DNA from: an uncultured Phycisphaerales bacterium
GTDB taxonomy: Bacteria; Planctomycetota; Phycisphaerae; Phycisphaerales; SM1A02
Length of the DNA stretch: 15,782 nt
NCBI GenBank assembly: GCA_946886375.1
Contig: CAMPIL010000034.1
Coordinates: 1 to 15,782, forward strand
Reading direction: 5' to 3'
Shown: in pieces, positions 1-7,486 of the stretch
Layout: each line of letters begins with the position of its first letter
Position numbering within the stretch: position 1 is the first letter of the stretch
Notes under the pieces: generated by a model
The model's input: only the letters and a program-made list of their open reading frames with translations
Told to the model about the DNA's origin: nothing
Database searches by the model: none
Translations under genes and position numbers: made by a program

Positions 1-1454
1 CCTACAAGCGCATCGAGAAACTCCGGGCGCGGCCGCTCCCAGATGCCCATCGTGCGGTCGCCTTGCACATTCGAGTGGCCGCGAACACAACACGCGCCAG
101 CGCCGGGTTTGGCCATCGCCCCGCGCAGCAGCAGCAGATTCAGAATCTCCCGGATGTTGCCCGGTCCGTTGTGATGCTGCGTTATTCCCCCGCACCAACT
201 GCAAATGATGCGATCAGTCGAGCTGGCCCATTCGGCGGCAATTTGGATTTGCGACCGATCAACGCCTGAGGCGCGTTCGATTTCATCCCAATTCGCCGCA
301 CGCACGTCGTCGAGCAGGGCCTGGACGCCGACCGTGTTCTCATTCACGAAGTCCCAGGCGATGACATTGCCCTGAGCGTCCTCGGCTTCGACGAGCGCCT
401 TGAGAATCCCTTTGAACAGCGGCACGTCGCCGTTGACCCGAATCTGCAGGAAGAGGTCGGCGATCGGCGTGGCGTGGCCGAGCAACCCGGACGGCTCCTG
501 TGGATTCATGAACGAGATCAGCCCGGTTTCCGGCAGCGGGTTCACGGCGACGATCTTCGCGCCGTTGCGTTTGGCCTCCTGCAGCGACGTGAGCATTCGC
601 GGGTGGTTCGTGCCCGGATTGTGGCCGACGATGAAAATGAGCTTCGCCACGCCGAAGTCCTCCAGCTTGACCGTGCCCTTGCCGAAGCCCAGGACCATGG
701 TCAGCGCCGTGCCGCTCGCTTCGTGGCACATGTTCGAGCAGTCGGGCAGGTTGTTCGTGCCGAACTGCCGGGCAAAGAGTTGATAAGCAAACGCGACTTC
801 GTTCGGAGCCTTTCCGGATGTATAGAAAACCGCCTCGTTCGGCGATGCCAACGCATTGAGCTCTTGGGCAATCAGTGTGAAGGCATCGTCCCAAGAGATA
901 GGTTGATAATGCGTCGCGCCCGCGCGGAGGACCATCGGTTCGGTGAGCCGGCCCTGTTGTTCAAGCCAATAGTCAGATTGTTCGGACAACTCGGCGACGG
1001 AGTAACGGGCGAAAAACTCGGGCGTCAGTCGGCGGTGGTCCGACTCGTGTGCGATAGCCTTCGCGCCGTTTTCGCAGAAGTCGAACGGCGAACGCTTGCC
1101 ATCGGCTTCCGGCCAGGCACATCCGGGGCAATCAACGCCGCCCTTCTGGTTGACTTCAAGCAACGGCAGTGTGCCGCGCACGAGTCCGGCCTCACCCCAG
1201 GCAAACTGAAAGCTCGAAACAACGGCTTTCATTCCAGTGGCCTTGCGCTCCGGCTTTCGCTGGTGAAGGCCAATTAATTTCTCCGACGTTTCAGGATGCA
1301 GTTCACCGTGCCCGCCGTTCAATTGACCATCAGGTGCTTCGGTTGTCCCATTGGCTTCCGCTGGCGGATGCGGGGCGTGGTGATAAGGATGATAATTGGC
1401 AAAGTCTTCGACCGCCGCGTTGCTGTCATTGGGTTGTTGTTGCGATTTATCCAT
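1..1454 (-). CDS. FdhF/YdeP-family molybdopterin oxidoreductase alpha subunit, 3' end missing
   Basis: The first 484 codons of a bis-MGD molybdoenzyme read without a stop to the left edge; the family is usually about 750-800 residues, so roughly the last third is outside. ATG 1454 follows GAGG by about 8 nt. Residues 1-60 form a His/Pro-rich extension (YHPYHHAPHPP). After it come a CxxC motif in GVDCPGCAWPE (C109, C112), then THYQPISWDDAF, then NLPDCSNMCHEASG, where C243 aligns with the Sec140 Mo ligand of E. coli FdhF. Further on are IVGHNPGTNHP, WCGGITQHHNG and GHSNVQGDRTMGIWERP, the last two highly characteristic of the YdeP/Fdh-alpha-like family. It lies 34 nt downstream of fdhD, the sulfur donor for such cofactors, in an oxalate decarboxylase run. 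Formate is therefore the likely substrate, but the reaction of this subfamily is not firmly established, so substrate is inference. Expected location is the cytoplasm: no signal peptide is seen. Confidence 0.93.
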   Translation of the reverse strand, partial: MDKSQQQPNDSNAAVEDFANYHPYHHAPHPPAEANGTTEAPDGQLNGGHGELHPETSEKLIGLHQRKPERKATGMKAVVSSFQFAWGEAGLVRGTLPLLEVNQKGGVDCPGCAWPEADGKRSPFDFCENGAKAIAHESDHRRLTPEFFARYSVAELSEQSDYWLEQQGRLTEPMVLRAGATHYQPISWDDAFTLIAQELNALASPNEAVFYTSGKAPNEVAFAYQLFARQFGTNNLPDCSNMCHEASGTALTMVLGFGKGTVKLEDFGVAKLIFIVGHNPGTNHPRMLTSLQEAKRNGAKIVAVNPLPETGLISFMNPQEPSGLLGHATPIADLFLQIRVNGDVPLFKGILKALVEAEDAQGNVIAWDFVNENTVGVQALLDDVRAANWDEIERASGVDRSQIQIAAEWASSTDRIICSWCGGITQHHNGPGNIREILNLLLLRGAMAKPGAGACCVRGHSNVQGDRTMGIWERPRPEFLDALV

Positions 1455-1488
1455 TTCAGGAACCTCACGGCACGCGCTGCCGCTGCTT

Positions 1489-2349
1489 TCACGTTCGTAT
1501 GCGCTCGCTGCCGGTATATATGTTGAAATGATCTTCGCGAACAAAGCCAAGGATGCTGAGTCCGTGTTCGCGGCCCAGCCGCACCGCCAAACTGGATGGA
1601 GCGCCGACCGCCGCCACGATGGGGATGCCGGCCACTGCCGCTTTCTGAACGAGCTCGAAGCTCACGCGGCCGCTCAGCATCAGCACACATTCGCGAAGAG
1701 GTGTGCGCTCGGCGAGAAACTGCACGCCGATCAATTTATCCAGCGCGTTATGCCGGCCGACATCCTCGCGAAGGCACAACAAATCGCCGTCGACATTGAA
1801 GAGCGCCGCCGCGTGCAGGCCGCCCGTGCGCTCGAACACGTCTTGCGCCGCCCGCAGCGTCTTCGGCAGGCGATGAATGACCGTTGACTCGACGGCGGGA
1901 TGTCCCATCGCACAGCGAACACGCGGACACACCCTGGCCGCCTCCAATGACGCCTTGCCGCACACTCCGCAGCTCGATGACGCATAGAAGTGCCGTTCGA
2001 GCCGAGAGAAATCGACGCTGACGCCGGGCCGCAGTTTCACGCACGCCACGTTGCCCGCGCCGCAGTTGGTGACTCTCGCGACCTGTCGCGGTGCGTCGAT
2101 GATCCCCTCCGTGTAGAGGAAACCGATGGCGAGTTCCGGGTCATGACCGGGCGTGCGCATCGTGATCGAGACGGCTTGCTGAACGCGCTTTCCATTTTGA
2201 CCGTCGAAAGCCAGCCGAATCTCCAGAGGTTCTTCAACGGCGAGCAGGTCTGATTGAACGACTGAATCGACGCCGCAGATGCGCGCGATCGCGACACTCG
2301 CCAACGCACGACTGTTCGGAAGTGCAAGTTGTTCGAGAACGTAGGGCAA
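1489..2349 (-). CDS. fdhD: FdhD, formate dehydrogenase accessory sulfurtransferase
   Basis: A 286-residue protein that passes sulfur from a cysteine desulfurase to bis-MGD before insertion into formate-dehydrogenase-type enzymes. The start is taken as TTG 2349 because AGGAG lies 7 nt upstream. A longer reading from 2526 would run into the end of the transporter gene and adds a low-complexity N-terminus. Family landmarks in order are DLLAVEEPLEIRLAF, HDPELAIGFLYTEGII, TNCGAGN, SSCGVCGKASLE with the sulfur-carrying CxxC at C127 and C130 (E. coli C121/C124), LCLREDVGRHNALDKLIG, LSGRVSFELVQKAA and IVAAVGAPSSLAV. The length is normal. It is co-directional with the molybdoenzyme 34 nt downstream and the AEC carrier 85 nt upstream. 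This pairing is the expected one and supports a bis-MGD formate-dehydrogenase-like client. Confidence 0.95.
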   Translation of the reverse strand: MPYVLEQLALPNSRALASVAIARICGVDSVVQSDLLAVEEPLEIRLAFDGQNGKRVQQAVSITMRTPGHDPELAIGFLYTEGIIDAPRQVARVTNCGAGNVACVKLRPGVSVDFSRLERHFYASSSCGVCGKASLEAARVCPRVRCAMGHPAVESTVIHRLPKTLRAAQDVFERTGGLHAAALFNVDGDLLCLREDVGRHNALDKLIGVQFLAERTPLRECVLMLSGRVSFELVQKAAVAGIPIVAAVGAPSSLAVRLGREHGLSILGFVREDHFNIYTGSERIRT

Positions 2350-2356
2350 GTCGTTT

Positions 2357-2361
2357 CTCCT
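2357..2361 (-). promoter_or_regulatory. Shine-Dalgarno site fixing the TTG start of fdhD
   Basis: On the minus strand the bases read AGGAG, followed by a 7-nt spacer and TTG at 2349. There is no ATG or GTG in frame between the end of the upstream carrier gene and the conserved DLLAVEEP block. This site is therefore the main argument for the 286-residue FdhD. Confidence 0.6.
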
Positions 2362-2434
2362 GATCGATGCGGGCTTTCGAGCTTCGGGTACTCTGGCTTG
2401 TAACGCACATTGACGCCCGTGCGGATTGCTCGGG

Positions 2435-3415
2435 CTATTTGCTTGTGAGGACGATGAACACAGCCGTGGTGACGAGGGAGGCGAGCGTGCTGATGAACAG
2501 GGTTGAAGCCGCCTCGCTCTCAGCAACCCCGTATTGCACAGCCAGCATGACGACGAGCACGACGGTGGGCAGAGAAGCCATCACCACTGCCTCGCCGCGC
2601 AGCGGTTCACCGTAATTAAGCAAGACCAAGGCGGCCAGCACCAGTGCGGGCTGCACGATGTTCTTCGTGAACGTCAGCGACAGGACCGCACGATCGACGG
2701 TGAGTTTGTAGCCAGCGAGTATGACTCCAGCGGCGAACAGCGCGACCCCGGTCGCGGCGTGTCCCAACTCAGCCAACGAACTGGCGATCAGTTTCGGCAC
2801 ATGCACACCGCTCATCACAAGCACGAAGCCGAGGATGGGAATCCAGACGATGGGATGCTCGAACGCCTCGACAATCTTCCTCGGTACGGTCGCAGGGGGA
2901 GGCGCGACGGGCGATGTTGTTGCCGACGTTGCCGCTGCGTCACTCGGTGCGGCCGTTCTGGTGTGCAGCGAGAGGAGAATCACCGTCGCGGGCGCGACCG
3001 TGAGATAGAGCAAGACGCCGCTGATGGCAACCGGAATCGTGCTTTGCGGGCCGTACAAATGGCCGAGTACGACCGAGCCGATGAACGGACCGTTGGGCGC
3101 AGAAGCGGCCAGGGCCCTCACCGCGCTCAGGCCCAGCGAGTTGCGAAAGGCGAATCGGCAAAGTGCGAACACCACAACGTACATGCCGACCATGGCGACA
3201 CCCAGCACGATGAGAAACGGCAGGTTCTGGAGCAGTTGGTCGCGGGTCGTGCTGATCGTTCCAACGAAAATTGAAAGCGGCAGCGCGTAGCCGATCACGA
3301 TTCGATTCAGGACAGGCGCGTCCTTCGCCCCAAAATCGTGATGCCACGCAGCGAGATAACCCAGCAGAATGGTGACGACCGCTGGCAGCAGTGCGCCGAC
3401 AATGGTCTCGAGCAT
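2435..3415 (-). CDS. AEC (auxin efflux carrier) family transporter, candidate oxalate/formate carrier
   Basis: A 326-residue integral membrane protein of the AEC/MdcF/YfdV type. Hydrophobic segments lie at about residues 5-23, 37-53, 66-86, 110-119, 127-150, 187-203, 221-236, 255-267, 276-293 and 304-323. A hydrophilic Ala/Pro/Thr-rich loop at about 151-181 splits two halves, as in this family. PNGPFIGSVVLG and SLPTVVLVVMLAVQYG resemble the conserved broken-helix stretches of AEC carriers. ATG 3415 has a modest purine stretch (AAGTAGG) about 8 nt upstream. It sits 87 nt after oxdC and 85 nt before fdhD. AEC proteins carry mono- and dicarboxylates, and E. coli YfdV is encoded with oxalate-CoA genes. 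Uptake of oxalate or oxalate/formate exchange is the likely role by context, but the substrate is not shown by sequence. Confidence 0.9.
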   Translation of the reverse strand: MLETIVGALLPAVVTILLGYLAAWHHDFGAKDAPVLNRIVIGYALPLSIFVGTISTTRDQLLQNLPFLIVLGVAMVGMYVVVFALCRFAFRNSLGLSAVRALAASAPNGPFIGSVVLGHLYGPQSTIPVAISGVLLYLTVAPATVILLSLHTRTAAPSDAAATSATTSPVAPPPATVPRKIVEAFEHPIVWIPILGFVLVMSGVHVPKLIASSLAELGHAATGVALFAAGVILAGYKLTVDRAVLSLTFTKNIVQPALVLAALVLLNYGEPLRGEAVVMASLPTVVLVVMLAVQYGVAESEAASTLFISTLASLVTTAVFIVLTSK

Positions 3416-3502
3416 GGCAATACCTACTTTCCTTATCCGGGATCGCGCGGCGTTTGCGTTGTCCGCCGACCGGCGATCCCACTGGCCGCCTCATCAAGTC
3501 CG

Positions 3503-4741
3503 TCAGGGCGTCGGCCGCTTGCGCTGATCCCTGGGGCCAACGACCACGGGCTTGTCCTTGCGCAGCGCAGCCAGTGTCTGCGCATCGAGGTTGAGGTGTT
3601 GCTGCACGAGTTCCGGCGGGGTAAGGGCCATCCACTGGTTCAGCGAGACGTCGGCGTAGTGGTCGCTGCGGAACATCTCCAAGAAACGCAGCGTCTCGTC
3701 GCCGGTGTTCTCGATGTAGTGCCCCATCGCGAACGGGATGTAACCCACGTCGCCCGCCTGGTAGTCGAAGGTGCGGGCCTTCCCGCTCGAAGCGAACACC
3801 GTCATGCGCCCCTGGCCGCTGATGTAATACTGCCACTCGTCAGCGTTGGGGTGCCAGTGCATTTCGCGCATGCCGCCTGGCTCGACTTCAACCAGCGCCG
3901 CCGCAATGGTGCTCGATGCTGGGAAGTTGGTGGAATCGGCGATACGGACCTGGCCTCCGTGGGCCTTGATCGGCTTCTGGCCGAGCATGCTGTGGCTGAA
4001 GGTTCTGGGCACGAGGCCCGCCGGCGACTGGACCGCGTCGGCGGGCAGCGGGCCGGGCACCTCACCCGCGAGAATCCATCGCGTGTGCTCGATGTCCCGT
4101 GGGAGGTTGTCAAAAGCGGACTCAGGGACGCCGAAGTTCTTGGCCAGCACCTCGCGCGGCGTATGCGCGAACCAGTCGCTGATGAGGAAGGTCTCGTTCT
4201 CCGAGAAGTTGCCATCGTCAAACACCAGCAGGAATTCACACCCTTCAGCAAGCCCCTGGATCGAGTGAGGGATGCCCGCAGGGAAGTTCCACAGGTCGCC
4301 CACGCCGACATCATCGATGAAGTTGCGGCCGAGCTGGTCAACGGCGGTGAGGCGAGCCCTGCCAGCGAGCATGTAGGCCCACTCGGCCTCTTTGTGCCAG
4401 TGCAGCTCGCGGATGCCGCCAGGCTTGAGGCGCATGTTCACGCCGGCAATTTCCTTGGCGACCGGCAGCTCGCGAATCGTCACCTCGCGGGCCCAGCCGC
4501 CCGGCGCCAAGCGGTTGCGTGCGGCGGCGAAAGAGAACTTGAGGTTCGGAATCGTGCCGGCGTCGGTGTCAGGTGAAGCGAGCAGGTCAGGATTCTCGCG
4601 CTCCAAGGGCAGGTTGCGCGGCCCCATGATGGATCCGCCCCGGCTGCTGCGGATCGGCTCGGGAATCTCGCGGCCATCAGATTGAGCGGCTCCGACCTTG
4701 CCGGCTCTGTTGGCAGTGGCGGTTGTGCCTTTGGCGTTCAT
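3503..4741 (-). CDS. oxdC: bicupin oxalate decarboxylase (OxdC type)
   Basis: A 412-residue Mn-dependent bicupin that splits oxalate to formate and CO2. It can be followed end to end against B. subtilis OxdC (385 residues), with about 25 extra residues at the N-terminus. The N-domain site has R111 and ligands H114, H116, E120 ([14 protein letters not shown]) and H159 (GIPHSIQ). The C-domain site has R292 and H295, H297, E302 ([17 protein letters not shown]) and H341 (FAMGHYIEN). The lid that decides decarboxylase over oxidase chemistry reads S180-E181-N182-E183-T184. The catalytic Glu (B. subtilis E162) is kept, but the next Ser is Glu. No signal peptide or Tat motif is visible, so it should be cytoplasmic. 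ATG 4741 is preceded by GGAGG at 9 nt. It is the first gene of the run oxdC, AEC carrier, fdhD, molybdoenzyme. Confidence 0.96.
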   Translation of the reverse strand: MNAKGTTATANRAGKVGAAQSDGREIPEPIRSSRGGSIMGPRNLPLERENPDLLASPDTDAGTIPNLKFSFAAARNRLAPGGWAREVTIRELPVAKEIAGVNMRLKPGGIRELHWHKEAEWAYMLAGRARLTAVDQLGRNFIDDVGVGDLWNFPAGIPHSIQGLAEGCEFLLVFDDGNFSENETFLISDWFAHTPREVLAKNFGVPESAFDNLPRDIEHTRWILAGEVPGPLPADAVQSPAGLVPRTFSHSMLGQKPIKAHGGQVRIADSTNFPASSTIAAALVEVEPGGMREMHWHPNADEWQYYISGQGRMTVFASSGKARTFDYQAGDVGYIPFAMGHYIENTGDETLRFLEMFRSDHYADVSLNQWMALTPPELVQQHLNLDAQTLAALRKDKPVVVGPRDQRKRPTP

Positions 4742-4875
4742 TAGTGGTGGCCTCCATTCAGAAGATGCGCGGCAACCGACCTCCTAGGGCACACCGGTGC
4801 CTGTGGATCGGCACGAAGGATCGCCCACTGCCGGAATCCAACGTTGCCGGGGTGCTGCGTCAAGCGCTCTGTGGC

Positions 4876-4908
4876 TCATGACATCGCGTTTTCGAATTGC
4901 AGAGGCAT
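4876..4908 (-). promoter_or_regulatory. short SD-led upstream open frame ahead of oxdC (possible leader peptide)
   Basis: On the minus strand a full AGGAGG at 4918-4923 is followed by a 9-nt spacer, an ATG at 4908 and ten codons (MPLQFENAMS) ending in TGA at 4876-4878. An overlapping ATG lies right against the AGGAGG. The frame ends 134 nt before the oxdC start. It could be a leader peptide in the oxdC mRNA or the relic of a lost gene. The peptide shows no run of regulatory codons, so a role is unproven. Confidence 0.25.
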
Positions 4909-4953
4909 TCTTTTCATCCTCCTGACCGGAACGTATGCGAACAGCATGCTGAA

Positions 4954-5154
4954 TTAGGAAAGTGGCGGGTTCGATCCAAACTCATCGGCGACGTGCACTT
5001 TCAAATCATAAAGACACTTCGCGCTTCCGCCTTTGCTGACGATGAACGCTTTCAACAGTTTTTCGATTGCCGGGCGGCACCGCGGATGATGTACATGCCC
5101 CCTATCTTTTTTTGGAGTGCACGAGTCAGCCAAGTGGAAATAGGTGACTGTCAC
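4954..5154 (-). pseudogene. possible HEPN-domain protein remnant
   Basis: A 66-codon open frame starting at a GTG inside the palindrome. Its middle, AIEKLLKAFIVSKGG, resembles the central helix of HEPN proteins (typically QQAxEKxLKAxLvxrG), and the following YDL recalls the THDL turn. The usual N-terminal helix and most of the C-terminal half are absent, and no nucleotidyltransferase partner is nearby. If real, it is a relic of a HEPN/MNT toxin-antitoxin or similar gene. It may equally be chance. Confidence 0.25.
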
Positions 5155-5162
5155 CTATTTCC
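5136..5162. repeat. 27-bp near-perfect palindrome, copy 1 (REP-like or operator)
   Basis: Two 13-base arms, ggaaataggtgac and gtcacctatttcc, are exact reverse complements around one central t (5149). The same 27-bp element, with c at the centre, recurs at 7487-7513. It lies 87 nt before the VOC start and 394 nt upstream of the oxdC start. Perfect arms and recurrence fit either a REP element, of the sort mobilised by RAYT transposases, or a dimeric regulator's binding site. No T-tract follows, so a terminator is unlikely. Confidence 0.85.
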
Positions 5163-5249
5163 CAACTATTCTGAACATGTGCCGATCTAGTCGCGAGTGG
5201 CCTAGAGTGCTCGATGTCGCCGCAACGTATCCTGAAGGAGTACCTCAGC

Positions 5250-5627
5250 ATGAAAATTGAGGGCATTGACCACGTTCAAATCGCCGCACCATGTGACTCC
5301 GAGGACATGTTGCGCCAATTTTATGTCGGGTTGCTAGGCTTCGAAGAAATCGAAAAGCCTGTTGCTCTCAAAGGTAGGGGAGGTGTTTGGTTCAACTGCG
5401 GCAACATGCAGCTGCATGTTGGCATTGACGCTGAGCCTCCAATGAATGAGCCGTCGCGCCGTCACATCGCTTTTCGCATACGAAGCCTCGAGGAATGTCG
5501 TCGTGCTCTCAGATCGGCTGGCCTAACGATTGAAGAGGACAAAGCTCCCATTCCAGGCGCAATTCGTCTCTACTTGCGGGATCCGGTAGGAAATCGCGTT
5601 GAGCTATTGCAGCCATTGAAGCCATGA
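5250..5627 (+). CDS. VOC superfamily (glyoxalase/dioxygenase-like) protein
   Basis: A 125-residue single-module vicinal-oxygen-chelate protein. Start ATG 5250 is chosen because AAGGAG lies 9 nt upstream and the protein then opens directly with the family motif MKIEGIDHVQIAAP; an in-frame ATG at 5214 has no such support. Candidate metal ligands are H8 in IDHVQIA, H56 in MQLHVGID or H72 in RRHIAFRI, and E118 in RVELLQP. Other VOC landmarks are RQFYVGLLGFEE and YLRDPVGNRVELLQP near the C-terminus. The family includes glyoxalase I, fosfomycin-resistance enzymes and extradiol dioxygenases, and nothing here picks one. It is transcribed away from oxdC, followed by a convergent molybdoenzyme gene 70 nt later, and so forms its own unit. 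Confidence 0.88.
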   Translation: MKIEGIDHVQIAAPCDSEDMLRQFYVGLLGFEEIEKPVALKGRGGVWFNCGNMQLHVGIDAEPPMNEPSRRHIAFRIRSLEECRRALRSAGLTIEEDKAPIPGAIRLYLRDPVGNRVELLQPLKP

Positions 5628-5655
5628 GCGTAGTCTCTATAAAACTCAATTCAGC

Positions 5656-5681
5656 GAATCGCGCAGGTAGGTCGCGGATTC
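5656..5681. terminator. weak stem-loop between convergent genes, possible terminator
   Basis: The arms gaatcgcg and cgcggattc pair over 8 bp with one bulged base around a 9-nt loop. It sits between the convergent ends of the VOC gene (5627) and the sulfite-oxidase-like gene (5698), a likely place for a shared terminator. No clear U-tract is present on either strand. Confidence 0.25.
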
Positions 5682-5697
5682 ATGGACGAGCCATGGG

Positions 5698-7305
5698 TTA
5701 CAGCATCACCGACTTGCTGTGCAGTCCGGAGGCGCCGCTCGGGTGCGGCGGCGCCTCCTCGGTGATTTGCGGTGTCCCGTTGCCGTCGAAGCACCGCACC
5801 GTCAGTGTGTGCTTGCCCTTTTGGAACGGCCAGTCGTACCGCCACACGACCCATGTGAGCGCCGAGAGCGGCCTGCGGAGAAGTGCCTTCCGCCACTCGC
5901 CTTCGTCCACGCGCACTTCGACCTTGGAAATGCCGCGTGCCCCGGCGTGCGCGATCCCGCCCACCGGGATCAGCGTTTGCGACGTGGCCTGGCCGATCAT
6001 CATGTCAACGGCAATGGTGTCGATCACCGCCGTCGCCTTCATCCGCGCCTCCTGGTCCCAGCCGCGCTTCACCCAGTAGCCGGCTTCCGAGTGATCCAGG
6101 GCCTCCATGGATTCGATCCATTTGGGCTGCTTCATCCCGTAGCGGTCCGGGATGTAGATTCGCAGAGGGAACCCGTGTTCGGGCAACAGGGGCTGGCCGT
6201 CCCACTCGTAGGCCAGCATCACGCGTTCATCGGCGTTGATGTCCGCGAGCGCCACGAACTCATAGAACCCATCCGCAGCGTTGATCTTCAGGTGCGTGGC
6301 GTCGGGACGCACCTTGAAGTCGGGGAGGAGTCGCTTGAAACTCACCCCTTTCCACAGGGTGGTGCCGATCAGGTCCCCGGCCACCGGGTTGGAGATGCAC
6401 GACAGCGTGACATACTGCTCCATCGATTCATAGCGGCGCAGATCATCGAGCGTCAGCTCCATCGGGCGATCCACCAGCCCCCCGATCTTGAGCCGCCACG
6501 AGTCCTCCCGGATCACCGGCGGGCTGGTCGTGATGTCGATGCGGTAATGACGCTCCAGCGGCGTGTACTCCGGGCGTGTGCCAGGCGCCGGCTTGACAGG
6601 GTCATCCGCGTTGGGCAACACGACTTTCGCTCCCCGCGCCGGCGCGCCAGTGCGCCCTGTCGTCCAGCGACCGACCAGCACCCCCAGGCCCGCACCAACC
6701 ACCGTCACCGTGGCGCTCGCCTCGCCCAGTCGAATCAGGAACCACCGCCTATCAGCGCGCGAGACCTCGACCGCCGCGCCTTGGCCCAGCGGCGCACGCG
6801 GCCTGTCAAGGGCGGCTCGTACCCAGCCCAGGGCCGCACCCCACGCGAGAAACGCCAGCGCCGCCCACGCGCCCCCGATGGCCGGGTGGGCGGCCGATCG
6901 ATAGCCCAGTGTGACCACGAACGCCAGCACCGCCGCGAGCGCTCCCACAACCACGCCGGCGCGCAGCGCCCCGATGCGCCATCGGCGCACAACGAAAAAC
7001 AAGAGGGCCCCGGCCAAGCAACCCGCCGCGAGGACAAGCAAGACCGCTATCGTCTGCTCGGCTGTCTTGGCCACCGTGGCCGTGGCGCCCAGGTGCAGCG
7101 CCCGGATTACCCGAACCATCGACTCGATCGCGAACGTAATAACCGGCCCAGGCAGCAGCCGCGTAAGCTGGTCGAACGCCGCGAACGGCACGAACGGCAG
7201 CCCTAAGACCCGCCACGCCAGATACAAGATCGCCACGAGCGGCGCGGTGACGAGCAACCCGACGCCCGCACCTGCGAGAGCACCCGGGACTTTCTGCGGC
7301 TTCAT
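5698..7305 (-). CDS. membrane-anchored sulfite-oxidase-like molybdopterin oxidoreductase
   Basis: 535 residues. ATG 7305 is chosen because GGGAGG lies 5 nt upstream; an upstream GTG/ATG reading would add 34 unconvincing residues. The N-terminal third is membrane: helices at about 11-31, 84-106, 114-135 and 145-162. Then comes SRADRRWFLIRLG (182-194), an internal twin-arginine-like patch followed by a hydrophobic stretch (198-212). The Moco domain spans about 250-425: YRIDITTSPPVIREDSWRL, then C303 in VTLSCISNPVAGDLIGTTLW as the Mo-thiolate ligand, then GFPLRIYIPDRYGMKQPKWI. A sulfite-oxidase dimer-like domain follows at 430-525 (KVEVRVDEGEW, VWRYDWPFQKGKHTLTVR). The catalytic part is probably outside the cytoplasmic membrane, exported by Tat through the fifth helix. 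Substrate and redox partner are unknown; no cytochrome or heme subunit is adjacent. Confidence 0.9.
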   Translation of the reverse strand: MKPQKVPGALAGAGVGLLVTAPLVAILYLAWRVLGLPFVPFAAFDQLTRLLPGPVITFAIESMVRVIRALHLGATATVAKTAEQTIAVLLVLAAGCLAGALLFFVVRRWRIGALRAGVVVGALAAVLAFVVTLGYRSAAHPAIGGAWAALAFLAWGAALGWVRAALDRPRAPLGQGAAVEVSRADRRWFLIRLGEASATVTVVGAGLGVLVGRWTTGRTGAPARGAKVVLPNADDPVKPAPGTRPEYTPLERHYRIDITTSPPVIREDSWRLKIGGLVDRPMELTLDDLRRYESMEQYVTLSCISNPVAGDLIGTTLWKGVSFKRLLPDFKVRPDATHLKINAADGFYEFVALADINADERVMLAYEWDGQPLLPEHGFPLRIYIPDRYGMKQPKWIESMEALDHSEAGYWVKRGWDQEARMKATAVIDTIAVDMMIGQATSQTLIPVGGIAHAGARGISKVEVRVDEGEWRKALLRRPLSALTWVVWRYDWPFQKGKHTLTVRCFDGNGTPQITEEAPPHPSGASGLHSKSVML

Positions 7306-7310
7306 TGTTG

Positions 7311-7316
7311 CCTCCC
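7311..7316 (-). promoter_or_regulatory. Shine-Dalgarno site of the sulfite-oxidase-like gene
   Basis: The minus strand reads GGGAGG, 5 nt before ATG 7305. It favours this start over the in-frame upstream starts near 7407, which have no comparable site. Confidence 0.6.
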
Positions 7317-7486
7317 GTTCCGAGCCCAGCTCTCGCCACACAGCCCGACCAACACCCAACAGTATTGCGCCGTTGGTGGATGAGTTCAAGCATAAAATGA
7401 TGTTCACGCGACGGCAGGATTCAAAAGATCGGGCCGCAGCACAGGCCGGCGCGGTTGTTTCCCCGTCTCGATCCCTACGGTTTGAC

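Larger units (their letters stand above)
4742..5249. other. intergenic region between divergent oxdC and VOC genes
   Basis: About 500 bases with no convincing full-length gene. It must hold the promoters of the left-going oxdC run and the right-going VOC gene, but I could not pick out reliable -35/-10 boxes. It contains a short SD-led open frame at 4876-4908, a possible HEPN-like remnant at 4954-5154 and the 27-bp palindrome at 5136-5162. Confidence 0.6.

Noticed and set aside
474..1277. Long plus-strand open frame (267 codons)
   Set aside because: It is antisense to the FdhF/YdeP gene, whose minus-strand reading carries all family motifs; the plus frame is Arg/Ala/Glu-rich with no motif.
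2350..2526. N-terminal extension of FdhD to 345 residues
   Set aside because: It overlaps the end of the AEC gene, is Ser/Pro/Arg-rich, and lacks a good SD; TTG 2349 with AGGAG gives the normal FdhD length.
3338..4576. 412-codon plus-strand open frame
   Set aside because: Shadow of oxdC and the AEC start on the other strand. The OxdC reading matches a known enzyme end to end.
5136..5162. Palindrome as an intrinsic terminator
   Set aside because: It lies between divergent genes, upstream of both starts, and no T-tract follows on either side.
5719..7206. 495-codon plus-strand open frame
   Set aside because: Antisense to the sulfite-oxidase-like gene; low-complexity Arg/His/Gln composition typical of a GC-rich shadow.
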